A stretch of 64,000 bases of DNA from Streptomyces thermodiastaticus (GTDB lineage Bacteria; Actinomycetota; Actinomycetes; Streptomycetales; Streptomycetaceae). Position 1 is the stretch's first letter. Each line of letters opens with the position of its first letter. The notes below the pieces were generated by a model. That model did not search any database and was not told the DNA's origin. It was given only the letters and a program-made list of their open reading frames with translations. A program made the position numbers and the translations under genes. Where the stretch lies: positions 1-64,000 of the forward strand of contig NZ_BNBV01000019.1 of NCBI RefSeq assembly GCF_014656135.1, in the 5' to 3' direction. Below, one piece after another: positions 47,411 to 56,758 of the stretch.

Positions 47411-48865
47411 ATGGCACTCCTGGACAGCGACGTCTGGAGCAAGAAGGTCTTCAGCGACGGGTGGCGGGCGGCGGCCGCCGAGCAGCCCGTCGTGGAGCCG
47501 GCGACCGGGGACCGGCTGGGCACCGTCGGCCTGGCCACCGCCGAGGACGTGGCCCGGGCCGCGGCGCGGGCGGCACAGGTTCAGCGGGCGTGGGCGGCGG
47601 TGTCCCCGCAGGAGCGGGCCGCGGTGCTGCGCCGGGCGGGCGAGCTGTTCACCGAGCACGCCGCCGAGGTGGAGGACTGGCTGGTGCGGGAGGCCGGTTC
47701 GGTGCGGTCCAAGGCGGGCTTCGAGGTGGGGCTCGCCGTGGGCGAGTGTTTCGAGTGCGCGTCGCTGCCCACCCATCCGCAGGGTGAGGTGCTGACCTCC
47801 GAGGAGTCCCGCTGGTCGCTGGCCCGGCGCCGCCCGGCCGGTGTGGTCGGCGTCATCGCGCCGTTCAACTTCCCGCTGATCCTGGGGCTGCGTTCGGTGG
47901 CCCCCGCGCTGGCGCTGGGCAACGCGGTGCTGCTCAAGCCGGATCCGCGCACCGCGGTCAGCGGCGGCGTCGTCATCGCGCGGATCTTCGAGGAGGCGGG
48001 GCTGCCCGCCGGGGTGCTGCATCTGCTGCCGGGCGACGGCTCGGTCGGCCAGGCGGTGGTGGACGCCCCCGAGGTGCGGGTGATCTCCTTCACCGGGTCC
48101 ACGCCGGTCGGGCGGGCCATCGGCGAGCGGGCGGGCCGGCTGCTCAAGCGGGCGCATCTGGAGCTGGGCGGGAACAACGCCCTGGTGGTGCTGCCGGGCG
48201 CGGATGTGCACAAGGCGGCCTCGGCGGGCGCGTTCGGCTCGTATCTGCACCAGGGCCAGATCTGCATGACCACCGGCCGGCACATCGTGCACGAGTCGCT
48301 GCTGGAGGAGTACACCGCGGCGCTGGCCGCGAAGGCGGAGGCGCTGACGGTGGGCGACCCGGCGCGTCAGGACGTCGCGCTCGGCCCGGTCATCGACCGG
48401 CGGCAGCTGGCGCGGGTGCACTCCATCGTCACCGAGTCCGTCGCGGCGGGCGCGCGGGTCGTCGCGGGCGGCGAGATCGCGGGGGCCGGATACCGGGCGA
48501 CGGTGCTGGCGGACGTGCGGCCCGACATGCCGGCCTGGCGCGAGGAGATCTTCGGCCCGGTGGCGCCCGTGACCGGCTTCTCCACGCTGGAGGAGGCCGC
48601 GCGGATCGTCGATGACTGCGAGTACGGGCTGTCCGTCGGGATTCTCGGCGACGTGGGCACCGCGATGCGGCTCGCCGACCGGATCGAGTCCGGCAAGGTC
48701 CACATCAACGAGCAGACCGTCAGCGACGAGCCGAACGCGCCCTTCGGCGGCGTCAAGGCCTCCGGCACCGGTTCCCGGTTCGGCGGGGCCGCGGCCAACA
48801 TCGAGGCGTTCACCGAGACCCAGTGGGTCACGGTCCGCCCGGACATCGCCGACTACCCGTTCTGA
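47411..48865 (+). CDS. Benzaldehyde dehydrogenase (NAD(P)+)
   Basis: The 484-residue aldehyde dehydrogenase oxidises benzaldehyde to benzoate. The coenzyme motif FTGSTPVGRAIGERA, the general base Glu251 in LELGGNNAL and the nucleophile Cys285 in HQGQICMTTG are present. The VIAPFNFPLILGLRSVAPAL segment and PAWREEIFGPVAPV are typical of the benzaldehyde/vanillin dehydrogenase branch. It lies 75 bp after mdlC on the same strand; the ATG follows CGAAGGG. Its product would feed ring-cleavage routes encoded elsewhere. Confidence 0.92.
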   Translation: MALLDSDVWSKKVFSDGWRAAAAEQPVVEPATGDRLGTVGLATAEDVARAAARAAQVQRAWAAVSPQERAAVLRRAGELFTEHAAEVEDWLVREAGSVRSKAGFEVGLAVGECFECASLPTHPQGEVLTSEESRWSLARRRPAGVVGVIAPFNFPLILGLRSVAPALALGNAVLLKPDPRTAVSGGVVIARIFEEAGLPAGVLHLLPGDGSVGQAVVDAPEVRVISFTGSTPVGRAIGERAGRLLKRAHLELGGNNALVVLPGADVHKAASAGAFGSYLHQGQICMTTGRHIVHESLLEEYTAALAAKAEALTVGDPARQDVALGPVIDRRQLARVHSIVTESVAAGARVVAGGEIAGAGYRATVLADVRPDMPAWREEIFGPVAPVTGFSTLEEAARIVDDCEYGLSVGILGDVGTAMRLADRIESGKVHINEQTVSDEPNAPFGGVKASGTGSRFGGAAANIEAFTETQWVTVRPDIADYPF

Positions 48866-48973
48866 CCTTCCCCGGCCCGGGCCGTGTCCGCACGTCACGT
48901 CCCATCCCGTCCCGGCCCGGGTCCCGTTTGCTCCGATGCCCTTCGCTCGCACCCGTCCGCAGGGGGTTGTCCG

Positions 48974-50206
48974 ATGACATCCACCGTCCCGTCCCGCACC
49001 ACACCCGGCAGAGGCACCACCGGGCACAACGCCTGGACCGTCGTCCTGTGCTGGATCACCGTGCTGCTCGAGGGCTACGACCTCGTGGTCCTCGGCGCGA
49101 TCATCCCGGTGCTGCTGCGCACCCACCACCTGGGCATGACCGCCGGTGACGCCACCACGATCGCCACACTGTCGCTGGTCGGCGTGGCCATCGGCGCGGT
49201 CTGCGTCGGCCCGCTGGCCGACCGGATCGGCCGGCGGCTGCTGCTGATCTCGTCCGTCGTGCTGTTCTCCGTGTTCACGCTGCTGGTGCCGCTGGCCGGC
49301 TCGGTGGCGATGTTCGCCGCGCTGCGCCTGATCGCCGGCCTGGGCCTCGGCGCCTGCATGCCGGTGTCGCTGACGATGATGGCCGAGCACATGCCGCCCG
49401 AGCGGCGGGCCCGGGCCAGCACGCTGACCATGACCGGCTACCACACCGGTGCCGTGATCACTTCGCTGCTGGCGCTGCAGGTGACGGACGACTGGCAGAT
49501 TCTCTTCTACGTCCTCGGTGCCGTCGGTCTCGTCATTGCCGTGATCCAGTGGTTCCGGCTGCCGGAGTCGGAGGCGTTCGTCCAGGCCAGACAGGCGGAG
49601 GGCGCGCAGCGGGTGCCGTTCACGGAGCTGCTGAAGCCGGCCTGTCTGCGTGCGGGCATCGGGGTCTGGCTGGCGTCCTTCATGGGCCTGCTGCTGGTGT
49701 ACGGCCTGAACACCTGGCTGCCGAAGCTGATGAACGACGCCGGCTACCCCGTGCCCACCGCCGTCACCCAGCTGCTGGTGCTCAACATCGGCGGCGTCGT
49801 CGGTCTCGTCCTGGGCGGTGCCGTCGCCGACCGGCGCGGCATCAAGGGCACCACGCTGGGCTGGTTCGCGGTGTCGGTGGTGATGCTGGCCTGTCTGAGC
49901 GTCAAGATGGAGAGCGATCTGCTGCTCGACGTGGTGGTGTTCTTCACCGGGGTGTTCGTGTTCTCCGCGCAGGTGCTGGTCTACGCGTACGTGACGCACT
50001 TCTACCCGGCCGCGGTGCGCGGCACCGCGCTCGGCTCGGCCTCCGGCATCGGCCGGATCGGCTCGATCGTCGGCCCGTCCGTCACCGGGGCCCTGGTCAC
50101 GGCGGGAATCGGCCACCCGTGGGGTTTCTGGTTCTTCGCCGCGGTCGCGGTGTGCGCCTTCGCCGCCGTCCTCATCCTGCCGCGCGGCTCCGCCGAAACC
50201 GCCTGA
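48974..50206 (+). CDS. AAHS-family aromatic acid:H+ symporter (PcaK/BenK-like)
   Basis: This 410-residue major-facilitator protein has twelve membrane segments. The TM1 motif LLEGYDLVVLGAIIPVLL has the conserved Asp of aromatic-acid carriers, and loop 2-3 has GPLADRIGRRLLL. It likely imports benzoylformate, mandelate or benzoate with protons. It is the last gene of the LysR-linked operon, 108 bp after the dehydrogenase and followed by a strong terminator. The ATG at 48974 has AGGGGG upstream. Confidence 0.92.
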   Translation: MTSTVPSRTTPGRGTTGHNAWTVVLCWITVLLEGYDLVVLGAIIPVLLRTHHLGMTAGDATTIATLSLVGVAIGAVCVGPLADRIGRRLLLISSVVLFSVFTLLVPLAGSVAMFAALRLIAGLGLGACMPVSLTMMAEHMPPERRARASTLTMTGYHTGAVITSLLALQVTDDWQILFYVLGAVGLVIAVIQWFRLPESEAFVQARQAEGAQRVPFTELLKPACLRAGIGVWLASFMGLLLVYGLNTWLPKLMNDAGYPVPTAVTQLLVLNIGGVVGLVLGGAVADRRGIKGTTLGWFAVSVVMLACLSVKMESDLLLDVVVFFTGVFVFSAQVLVYAYVTHFYPAAVRGTALGSASGIGRIGSIVGPSVTGALVTAGIGHPWGFWFFAAVAVCAFAAVLILPRGSAETA

Positions 50207-50230
50207 AACCGGCGTAGGTGTGCACCACAG

Positions 50231-50257
50231 GGGACCCCGGGATGCGTCCGGGGTCCC
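50231..50257 (+). terminator. Terminator of the aromatic operon
   Basis: A perfect 10-bp stem, GGGACCCCGG (50231-50240) with CCGGGGTCCC (50248-50257), and a 7-base loop lie 24 bases after the transporter stop. Confidence 0.8.
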
Positions 50258-50559
50258 TTCCGGCATCCCGGCGTCCGGCGCACACCGGTGGTCCTGATCA
50301 GGTCCCCCCCGGCTTCCGTCCCCGGCGCGCAGATGGCAGAGTGCCGCCGCGGATCACCCTCCGGGACTGCCCGGTGCGGGTGTGACGTACCACACAAATC
50401 AGTGGGCTCCGGCCGAAGAGGACCACCGCGTCGTCCGCGCCGTCCAGTGCCGGATCCACGTGGTTCGTGCCGCGGAAGTCCCCGTGCCCCGGAGCCGAGA
50501 CAGGTGAGCGGACGCTGCCGGAGCTGCACGCCTGGCCGTAGAGCACGTCGCGCCCGACG
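50258..50559. other. 302-bp spacer without a supported gene
   Basis: The spacer lies between the aromatic operon terminator and the end of a minus-strand phosphatase gene. An 82-codon minus-strand frame here lacks a ribosome site and recognisable features. No hairpin of note was found for the phosphatase gene. Confidence 0.4.
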
Positions 50560-53295
50560 TCAGAGCAGTTCCTCGAGGTCGCCGAGGCTTTCCAGGCCGG
50601 GGATCCGGGGGGCGCCGACGGTGCCGGGCAGGGACAGCTCGGCCCAGATGACCTTGCCCTGGGAGGTGTAGCGGGTGCCCCAGCGTTCGGCCGTCCGCGC
50701 CACCAGGAACAGGCCCCGGCCGCCCTCCTCGGTGGCCGCGGCGCAGCGCAGATGCGGTGAGGTGCTGCTGCCGTCGGACACCTCGCAGATCAGCGTGCGG
50801 TCGTACATCAGCCGTACGTGGATGGGCGGGGAGCCGTAGCGGACGGCGTTGGTCACCAGTTCGCTCAGCACGAGTTCCAGGCTGAACTCCAGGTCGGACA
50901 GCTGCCAGGCGTCGAGACGGGCGCGGGCGGCCTGACGTATCCCGGAGACCGCGGCCGGGTCGGCGGGGACGTCCCAGTCGGCGATCCGGTCGGGCGACAG
51001 CACGCGGGTACGGGCGACGAGCAGGGCCACGTCGTCCTGGGGCTGTCCGGGCAACAGCACGTCCAGCACGGCCTGGCAGTGCCGCTCGGGCGACCGGCCG
51101 GGGTGGTCCGCCAGGGTCGCGCGCAACAGCTCCAGTCTTTCGTCCAGGTCGCGACCGCGGTCCTCGACCAGTCCGTCGGTGTACAGCACCAGCTGGGTTC
51201 CCTCCGGCAGTTCCAGCTCCTCGGTGCGGAACGGCATGCCGCCCAGGCCCAGCGGCGGCCCGTAGGGCAGGTCGGGGAAGGCGGCGGTGCCGTCCGGGTG
51301 GATGACGACGGGGGCGAGGTGCCCGGCGCGTGCCATGGCGCAGCGGCGGGTGGCCGGGTCGTAGATGGCGTACAGGCAGGTGGCGCCGACGACGGCGGCC
51401 GCCGCCTCTGTGCCGGCCTCCTCCTGGTCGATCCGTCCGACCAGGTCGTCCAGGTGGCTGAGCAGTTCGTCGGGCGGCATGTCGAGGGTGGAGAAGTTGT
51501 GCACCGCGGTGCGCAGCCGGCCCATGGTGGCGGCGGCGTGCAGGCCGTGGCCGACCACGTCGCCCACGACGAGCGCCACCCGGCCGCCCGGCAGCGGGAT
51601 CACGTCGAACCAGTCGCCGCTGACGCCCGAGTGGGCGGGCAGGTAGCGGTGGGCGGCGTCGATGGCGTCCTGTTCGGGCAGGGCACGCGGGAGCAGGCTG
51701 CGCTGGAGGGTGACCGCCATGGTGTGCTCGCGGGCGTAGCGGCGGCCGTTGTCGATGCTGACCGCGGCGTGGGCCACGAGTTCCTCGGCCAGGGACAGTT
51801 CCTCGTCGTCGAAGGGATCGTGTTCCTTGGTGCGCCAGAAGTTGACCACGCCGAGGACGGCACCGCGGGCCTGGATCGGGGCGACGATCAGCGCGTTGAT
51901 GCCGTGTTCCAGGATCTGCCGTGCCAGAGCCGGGTCCTGGGCCTGCCAGTCGGCCGCGGCGGACAGGTCGGGGATGCTCGCGAGCCGACCGACGCGGTAG
52001 CCGCCTGCCCGGGGGGTGGCGGACAGGGCGTCGATGAGCCGGCCGTGCCGGTGGAGGGGGTGGTCGTCGCGGATGCCGTGGACGGCGACGCGGCGCATGT
52101 CGGTGGCCCGGGCACTGGGTTCCCCGCCGTGCAGGACGGCGTCGGCGAGATCGACGGTGACGAAGTCGGCGAAGCGGGGGACGGCGATCCGGGCGAGTTC
52201 CTCGGCGGTGCGGGTGACGTCGAGGGTGGTGCCGACGCCGAGGCCCGCGTCGTAGAGCAGTTCCAGCCGTTCCCGGGCGATCTGCGCCCGGCCGGAGACG
52301 GCCTGCAGCTCCGTGGAGTCGCGCAGGGTGACGACGGTGCCGGCCGGGCCTCCGTCGCGGTCGGTGGGCCGCTGGTTGACGGCGAGCAGCAGGCCGCGGG
52401 CGAACAGGACCTCGTCGGTGGCCTCGCGGCCCGAGGCGAGCAGGGCGACCGTGTCGGATTCGAGGCCGGGCAGTTCGGTGACCTGCCGGCCCTCGGCGTC
52501 CGGGGGCAGCTCCAGGAGCCGTGTGGCCTCGTCGTTGGCGAGCAGCAGCCGCCCGTCGGCGCCGACGATCAGCACGCCTTCCCGTACCGCGTGCAGCACC
52601 GCGTCGTGGTGGTCGTACATGCGGGTCATCTCGTCCGGCCCGAGCCCGTGGGTCTGGCGGCGCAATCGCCTGCTCACCAGGGCGGTCACGGCGGTCGCCG
52701 CGCCGAGGGCGCCCGCTCCCGCGGTCAGGATGATGGGTATCTGCCGGTCCACCTCGTTGGCGACGTTCTTCACCTTCAGCCCCGCGGAGACCAGCGCCAC
52801 CACGCGCCCGCCGGGGTTCTCGACGGGCACGACGGCCTGCATCTCCTCGCCGAGCGGCCCGTTGACGCTCTCGGTGAGGGTGTCCCCGTGCAGGGACGGG
52901 CCGATCGTGCCGACGAAGCGCTTCCCGATGCGGTCGGGCAGCGGGTGGGTGTAGCGGATGCCGTGGGTGTCCATGACCACGATGAAGTCGACGCCCGCGG
53001 CCTTGCGCCCCGCCTCGGTCAGGGGCTGGAGCACACTCGTGGGATTCGGCTCGCGCAGCGCGGCCCGCAGGCCCGGGGAGTTCGCGAAGGTCTCGGCAAC
53101 GGCGACGGAGCGGCGCTTGGCCTCCGCGCTGGTGTCCCGCTCGGACTGCAGCATGAGGGCGACGACGGCCGCGACCACCAGCAGGACGACGAGCGCCACC
53201 TGCAGTACGAACATCTGCCCGGCGACGCTGCGCAGGCTTCTCATCACCAGTGACCGCTTCGACAGGGGTCGAGGACGGCCCGAAGGGGTTGCCAT
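50560..53295 (-). CDS. Multidomain sensor phosphatase: Cache-PAS-GAF-PP2C-HATPase
   Basis: The product is 911 residues. Two membrane helices (about 29-49 and 187-208) flank an extracellular Cache-like sensor (VDFIVVMDTHGIRYTHPLP). Then come PAS (about 230-330), GAF (about 340-510), a SpoIIE PP2C domain with SGDWFDVIPL, VGDVVGHGL, YTDGLVEDRG and QDDVALLVA, and an RsbW-type HATPase domain (LELVLSELVTNAVRYGSPPI ... GGRGLFLV). Such proteins combine anti-sigma kinase and anti-anti-sigma phosphatase functions under sensor control. The ATG at 53295 was chosen; an ATG at 53244 is possible. It is a lone gene. Confidence 0.92.
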   Translation of the reverse strand: MATPSGRPRPLSKRSLVMRSLRSVAGQMFVLQVALVVLLVVAAVVALMLQSERDTSAEAKRRSVAVAETFANSPGLRAALREPNPTSVLQPLTEAGRKAAGVDFIVVMDTHGIRYTHPLPDRIGKRFVGTIGPSLHGDTLTESVNGPLGEEMQAVVPVENPGGRVVALVSAGLKVKNVANEVDRQIPIILTAGAGALGAATAVTALVSRRLRRQTHGLGPDEMTRMYDHHDAVLHAVREGVLIVGADGRLLLANDEATRLLELPPDAEGRQVTELPGLESDTVALLASGREATDEVLFARGLLLAVNQRPTDRDGGPAGTVVTLRDSTELQAVSGRAQIARERLELLYDAGLGVGTTLDVTRTAEELARIAVPRFADFVTVDLADAVLHGGEPSARATDMRRVAVHGIRDDHPLHRHGRLIDALSATPRAGGYRVGRLASIPDLSAAADWQAQDPALARQILEHGINALIVAPIQARGAVLGVVNFWRTKEHDPFDDEELSLAEELVAHAAVSIDNGRRYAREHTMAVTLQRSLLPRALPEQDAIDAAHRYLPAHSGVSGDWFDVIPLPGGRVALVVGDVVGHGLHAAATMGRLRTAVHNFSTLDMPPDELLSHLDDLVGRIDQEEAGTEAAAAVVGATCLYAIYDPATRRCAMARAGHLAPVVIHPDGTAAFPDLPYGPPLGLGGMPFRTEELELPEGTQLVLYTDGLVEDRGRDLDERLELLRATLADHPGRSPERHCQAVLDVLLPGQPQDDVALLVARTRVLSPDRIADWDVPADPAAVSGIRQAARARLDAWQLSDLEFSLELVLSELVTNAVRYGSPPIHVRLMYDRTLICEVSDGSSTSPHLRCAAATEEGGRGLFLVARTAERWGTRYTSQGKVIWAELSLPGTVGAPRIPGLESLGDLEELL

Positions 53296-53387
53296 CGAGC
53301 CTTTCTAGCACCTGATGACCCGAATCGTCACGGCTTGCCCGCTTGATCCTTGCGGGACGGCGCGGCGAGGGACACGTCGGCGAGGGC

Positions 53388-54569
53388 TCAGGACACGTCG
53401 GCGAAGGGGCCGGGGGCCGTGAACGCCAGCCGGGCGAAGCGTTCGCCGATGCACCGATGGGCGGCGGCACCGGGGTGCAGCCCGTCGGGCAGCGGCAGCT
53501 CGGCGGCGTCGGCCTCGCCGTACAGCGCGAGCCCGTCCAGGTGGCCGAGGCGGGGGTCCTCGGCCGCGCGCGCTTGCACGATCCCGGCCAGTTCCTCCCG
53601 GATGACGGAGAGGGTGAGCTTGCCGCTCGCGCGCTCGGCGGGATCGCCGGCGGCCCGGAAGCCCATGCGCCCGGAGGCGAGGGCGCTCAGGTCGGGCATG
53701 GTGGGCCCGGGGGTGTGCTCGTGCAGGGCGCAGTGGATCGGCGAGATCACCAGCAGCGGGGTGGTGGGGTGGCCTTCGCGGATGGTGTCGAGGAAGCCGT
53801 GGACCGCGGGAGTGAAGGCGCGCAGCCGCATCAGGTCGGTGTTGACCAGGTTGATGCCGATCTTGATGCTGATGAGGTCGGCGGGGGTGTCACGCAGGAC
53901 GCGGGCGGTGAAGGGGTCCAGCAGGGCGCCGCCGCCCAGCCCCAGATTGATCAGCTCCACTCCGGCCAGGGCCGCGGCGCGGGCGGGCCAGGTGCCGGTG
54001 GGGCTCGCCGCGTCGGAGCCGTGGCTGATGGAGCTGCCGTGGTGCAGCCACACCCTGCGGCCCCGGTCGGGTACGGGCGCGACAGGGGCGTCGGTGCGCA
54101 GGGCGACCAGCTCGGTGGTCTCGTTGTGCGGCAGCCAGATCTCGACGTCCTTCTCCCGGGCGGGCAGACCGGTGAAGCGGAGGGTGCCGGGTTCACCGGG
54201 CCGGTGATCGGTGGTGCCGGTGGCCATGTCGACGGTGAGGACGCTGCCGCCGCTCACCGTGGCCTGCCCGGCCGGCTGCCCGTCGACGAGCAGGTCGTAC
54301 ACGCCGTCGGGGCGCGGCGGGGCCCCGGTGTAGACGCGCTTGGTCGGCAGGGTGTCCAGCTCGACGGCGGTGGCGGCGGTCCGGAAGGCCAGCCGGACGC
54401 CCGAGGGCTGGGCCTCCGCCATGGCCAGCTGGGGGTCGGCGCACTGGGCGCGGGCGCGTGCCGGGAGGCGGTGCGGGAGGAGGCCGTGCGGGGTGCGTTC
54501 GAGTTCGAGCGCTCCGCGCACGAGGTCCGCGGTGAGCGGGGTGGCGATCCAGCGAGGGTCGGTGTTCAC
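53388..54569 (-). CDS. SGNH-family hydrolase with N-terminal beta domain
   Basis: The 393-residue protein has all four SGNH blocks: nucleophile Ser in HHGSSISHGSDA, Gly in INLGLGGGALLD, Asn in IKIGINLVN, and Asp-His in LPDGLHPGAAAH. About 170 residues before it resemble a jelly-roll domain, as in acylhydrolases and carbohydrate esterases. No signal peptide is seen. The GTG at 54569 follows AGGTGG. It lies 203 bp downstream of a TetR gene on the same strand. Substrate unknown. Confidence 0.85.
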   Translation of the reverse strand: MNTDPRWIATPLTADLVRGALELERTPHGLLPHRLPARARAQCADPQLAMAEAQPSGVRLAFRTAATAVELDTLPTKRVYTGAPPRPDGVYDLLVDGQPAGQATVSGGSVLTVDMATGTTDHRPGEPGTLRFTGLPAREKDVEIWLPHNETTELVALRTDAPVAPVPDRGRRVWLHHGSSISHGSDAASPTGTWPARAAALAGVELINLGLGGGALLDPFTARVLRDTPADLISIKIGINLVNTDLMRLRAFTPAVHGFLDTIREGHPTTPLLVISPIHCALHEHTPGPTMPDLSALASGRMGFRAAGDPAERASGKLTLSVIREELAGIVQARAAEDPRLGHLDGLALYGEADAAELPLPDGLHPGAAAHRCIGERFARLAFTAPGPFADVS

Positions 54570-54772
54570 GGTTCCACCTGTGGGTCTCGGCGGTGGGCGG
54601 GGCAGGGCGGGTGCGCCGGCCGGGCGCGGGGGCGCGCGGCAGGCGGGCCGGAGGGCGCGGGGCGTGGCCCGGCGCCCGAGTGCGGTGCGGGGGCGGCCTG
54701 CGCGGCGCTCGCGGCTGTGCGGCGGGGCCGGTGCGCCGCCCGTGTGCGCGGTGCGCTCTGCCGCGGCGTGTG

Positions 54773-55342
54773 TCAGTGCGGCCGCAGGCTCGTCAGCAGC
54801 CCGTCGAGGCGGTCCAGGATCCACTCCCAGCTGACCTGGGCGTCGGGGCTGCTGTGCGCGAACCCTCCGGCCAGCTCCAGGCTGACATAGCCGTGCAGGA
54901 CGCTGCCGAGCAGCCGGACGGCGTGCGTCTGGTCCGGCTCCGGCAGGCCGTACCCGCGCAGCACGGCCCGCATCATCTGCGCGTGCCGCACGCCGGCGCT
55001 GGCGGCGGCCGTCTCGGGGTCGAGCCGGAGCCGGGCGGCGGCGTAGCGGCCGGGGTGCTCGCGGGCGTAGTCGCGGTAGACGCCGGCGAGCGCGGCCAGG
55101 GCGTCCCGGCCGGCGCGGCCCGCCAGGGCGTGCGCGGAACGGTCGGCCAGCTCCTCCAGCGCCAGCAGGGCGATCCTGGTCTTGAGGTCGTGGGAGTTCT
55201 TCAGGTGCGAGTACAGGCTCGCCACCTTGACGTCGAACCGCCGGGCGACGGCCGAGACGGTCACCTGGTCGAAGCCGACCTCGTCGGCGAGTTCCGCCCC
55301 CGCCTGCACGAGGCGTTCGACGGTGAGTCCAGCACGCGGCAC
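54773..55342 (-). CDS. TetR-family transcriptional regulator
   Basis: The 189-residue protein has the TetR helix-turn-helix (FDQVTVSAVARRFDVKVASL ... YSHLKNSHDLKTR) and a C-terminal WHG-like ligand domain (HARHAQMMRAVLRGYG-like helix and LLGSVLHGYVSLELAGGF). The GTG at 55342 has AAGGGA 5 bases upstream, within a promoter that bears a palindrome. It probably represses itself and perhaps the SGNH hydrolase downstream. Confidence 0.9.
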   Translation of the reverse strand: MPRAGLTVERLVQAGAELADEVGFDQVTVSAVARRFDVKVASLYSHLKNSHDLKTRIALLALEELADRSAHALAGRAGRDALAALAGVYRDYAREHPGRYAAARLRLDPETAAASAGVRHAQMMRAVLRGYGLPEPDQTHAVRLLGSVLHGYVSLELAGGFAHSSPDAQVSWEWILDRLDGLLTSLRPH

Positions 55343-55363
55343 GGCGATCCCTTCGTCTTTCCT

Positions 55364-55399
55364 GAAGGGATTATGCACTTCCCTAAAGCCTATAGGCAA
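55364..55399 (-). promoter_or_regulatory. Promoter and 10-bp palindrome of the TetR gene
   Basis: Reading the minus strand, TTGCCT (55399-55394) and CATAAT (55375-55370) are 18 bases apart and match vegetative -35/-10 boxes. GCCTATAGGC (55388-55397), a perfect palindrome, overlaps the -35 box and is a likely autoregulatory operator. Confidence 0.65.
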
Positions 55400-55477
55400 A
55401 CTCTCGGCGGCTCACCGGGCCACGCGGATCACCGCGGCATGCCGGTCACCGGGCCCTGCGGCTGCCCGCCGTCCGCC

Positions 55478-56758
55478 TCACCGCGCCGCCGCGCCGCGCA
55501 CCAGATCGCGGGCGACCCGGCCGGCGGCGAACTCCGTGCCGGCGACGAACCGCAGCATCGGGCCGAACATCGGCGCCGACAGCGATCCGACGAAGTACAG
55601 GCCCGGCACCGACGACTCGAACCCGGCGGACAGCCAGGGCGCCCGGGAGCCCGGCACGACCCGCAGCTCCCGGAGGACCCCGGGCGTCAGGAAGGACAGG
55701 GAGCCGAGATCGAGGCGGTACCCGGTGGCGGCCAGCACATGGTCCACGGTCAGCCTCTCCGTGGTGCGCCCCGGCCCGGCCACCTCCAGCCGCACCGTCG
55801 CCCCGTCCGCCTCGGCCCGTACGATGCGGCGCGACGTCGTCACCGGCACGATTCCCTCGACCCGGTCCCGCAGCCACCAGCCGCCCGAGGGGCGCAGCGC
55901 CCGCCGGAACAGCAGCAGCCGGGCAGCCGGAGGCAGCCGGCGGACAGCGCCGGGCGCCCGGCACACACCGGCGAGGATCCAGCCGTTGCCCAGCGGCGAG
56001 CCGGGGCGGACGATCCTGAGCGGCCACGGCCGGTGCTCGTCCGGGACCGTCCCCCACAGCAGGCTCCGCTCCCGCACCAGGACCCGGGTCTCGGCGCCGG
56101 ACTCGTGCAGCAGGGCCGCGCTCTCCAGCGCGGACTGGCCGCCGCCGACCACGGCGACGCGCCGGCCGGCGTAGCGGGACAGGTCGGTGTGGTGGCTGGT
56201 GTGCGACACCAGAGCCCCGACGCCCGGTCCCTCGGGCGCGAGACGGCGCAGCTCCGGGGGTATGTGGGCCAGATGGTTCAGCCCGGTGGCCACGACCACG
56301 GAACGTGCCTCGAGGTGCTGCCCGTCGTCCAGGCGCACCGCGAAGGCGGAGCCGGCGGCCCGCTCCACGGCCACGACGCGCGCCGGTTCCACCTCGCCGA
56401 CGTACCGCTTCTGGAACCACTGCCCGTAGCGGACGAAGACCTCGCACGGGATCGGGGTCCGCACGGTCAGCTCCGGCTCGCCGTGCACCTGGAGAAAGTC
56501 CGCGAGCCGGCCGCCGGGTTCCGGCACGGACAGGTCGACGGCGTTGGGCGTCGACTTCAGGAACATGCCGGTCGCCATGGCATGCCGCCAGCTGCCCATG
56601 ACCTCGCCGAAGACGCGCACCGGCACTCGGGCCGCGCGCAGATGCGCGGCGACCGACAGCCCGTAGGGCCCGGCCCCGACCACGACGACCGGAAGTCCCG
56701 GCCGCCCGCTGGACGCCCTCTCACGGACCGGACGCCGCCCAGGAAGCGACTGCGTCAT
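55478..56758 (-). CDS. Flavin-containing monooxygenase-like FAD/NAD(P) protein
   Basis: The 426-residue protein has two nucleotide folds: VVVVGAGPYGLSVAAHLRAA (FAD) and VAVVGGGQSALESAALLHES (NAD(P)H), with the ATG-type motif VLAATGYRLDL near the end. The phrase GSWRHAMATGMFLKSTPNAV is seen in a Streptomyces group related to lysine/ornithine N-oxygenases and FMOs; substrate unknown. The ATG at 56758 follows GGGGG and begins just before the first Rossmann fold. Confidence 0.85.
   Translation of the reverse strand: MTQSLPGRRPVRERASSGRPGLPVVVVGAGPYGLSVAAHLRAARVPVRVFGEVMGSWRHAMATGMFLKSTPNAVDLSVPEPGGRLADFLQVHGEPELTVRTPIPCEVFVRYGQWFQKRYVGEVEPARVVAVERAAGSAFAVRLDDGQHLEARSVVVATGLNHLAHIPPELRRLAPEGPGVGALVSHTSHHTDLSRYAGRRVAVVGGGQSALESAALLHESGAETRVLVRERSLLWGTVPDEHRPWPLRIVRPGSPLGNGWILAGVCRAPGAVRRLPPAARLLLFRRALRPSGGWWLRDRVEGIVPVTTSRRIVRAEADGATVRLEVAGPGRTTERLTVDHVLAATGYRLDLGSLSFLTPGVLRELRVVPGSRAPWLSAGFESSVPGLYFVGSLSAPMFGPMLRFVAGTEFAAGRVARDLVRGAAAR

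Noticed and set aside
50298..50546. Minus-strand 82-codon frame after the aromatic operon
   Set aside because: No ribosome site or recognisable motif.
50399..53470. Long overlapping open frame beside the 911-residue phosphatase
   Set aside because: Arg/Pro-rich shadow of the true frame, which has complete domain motifs.
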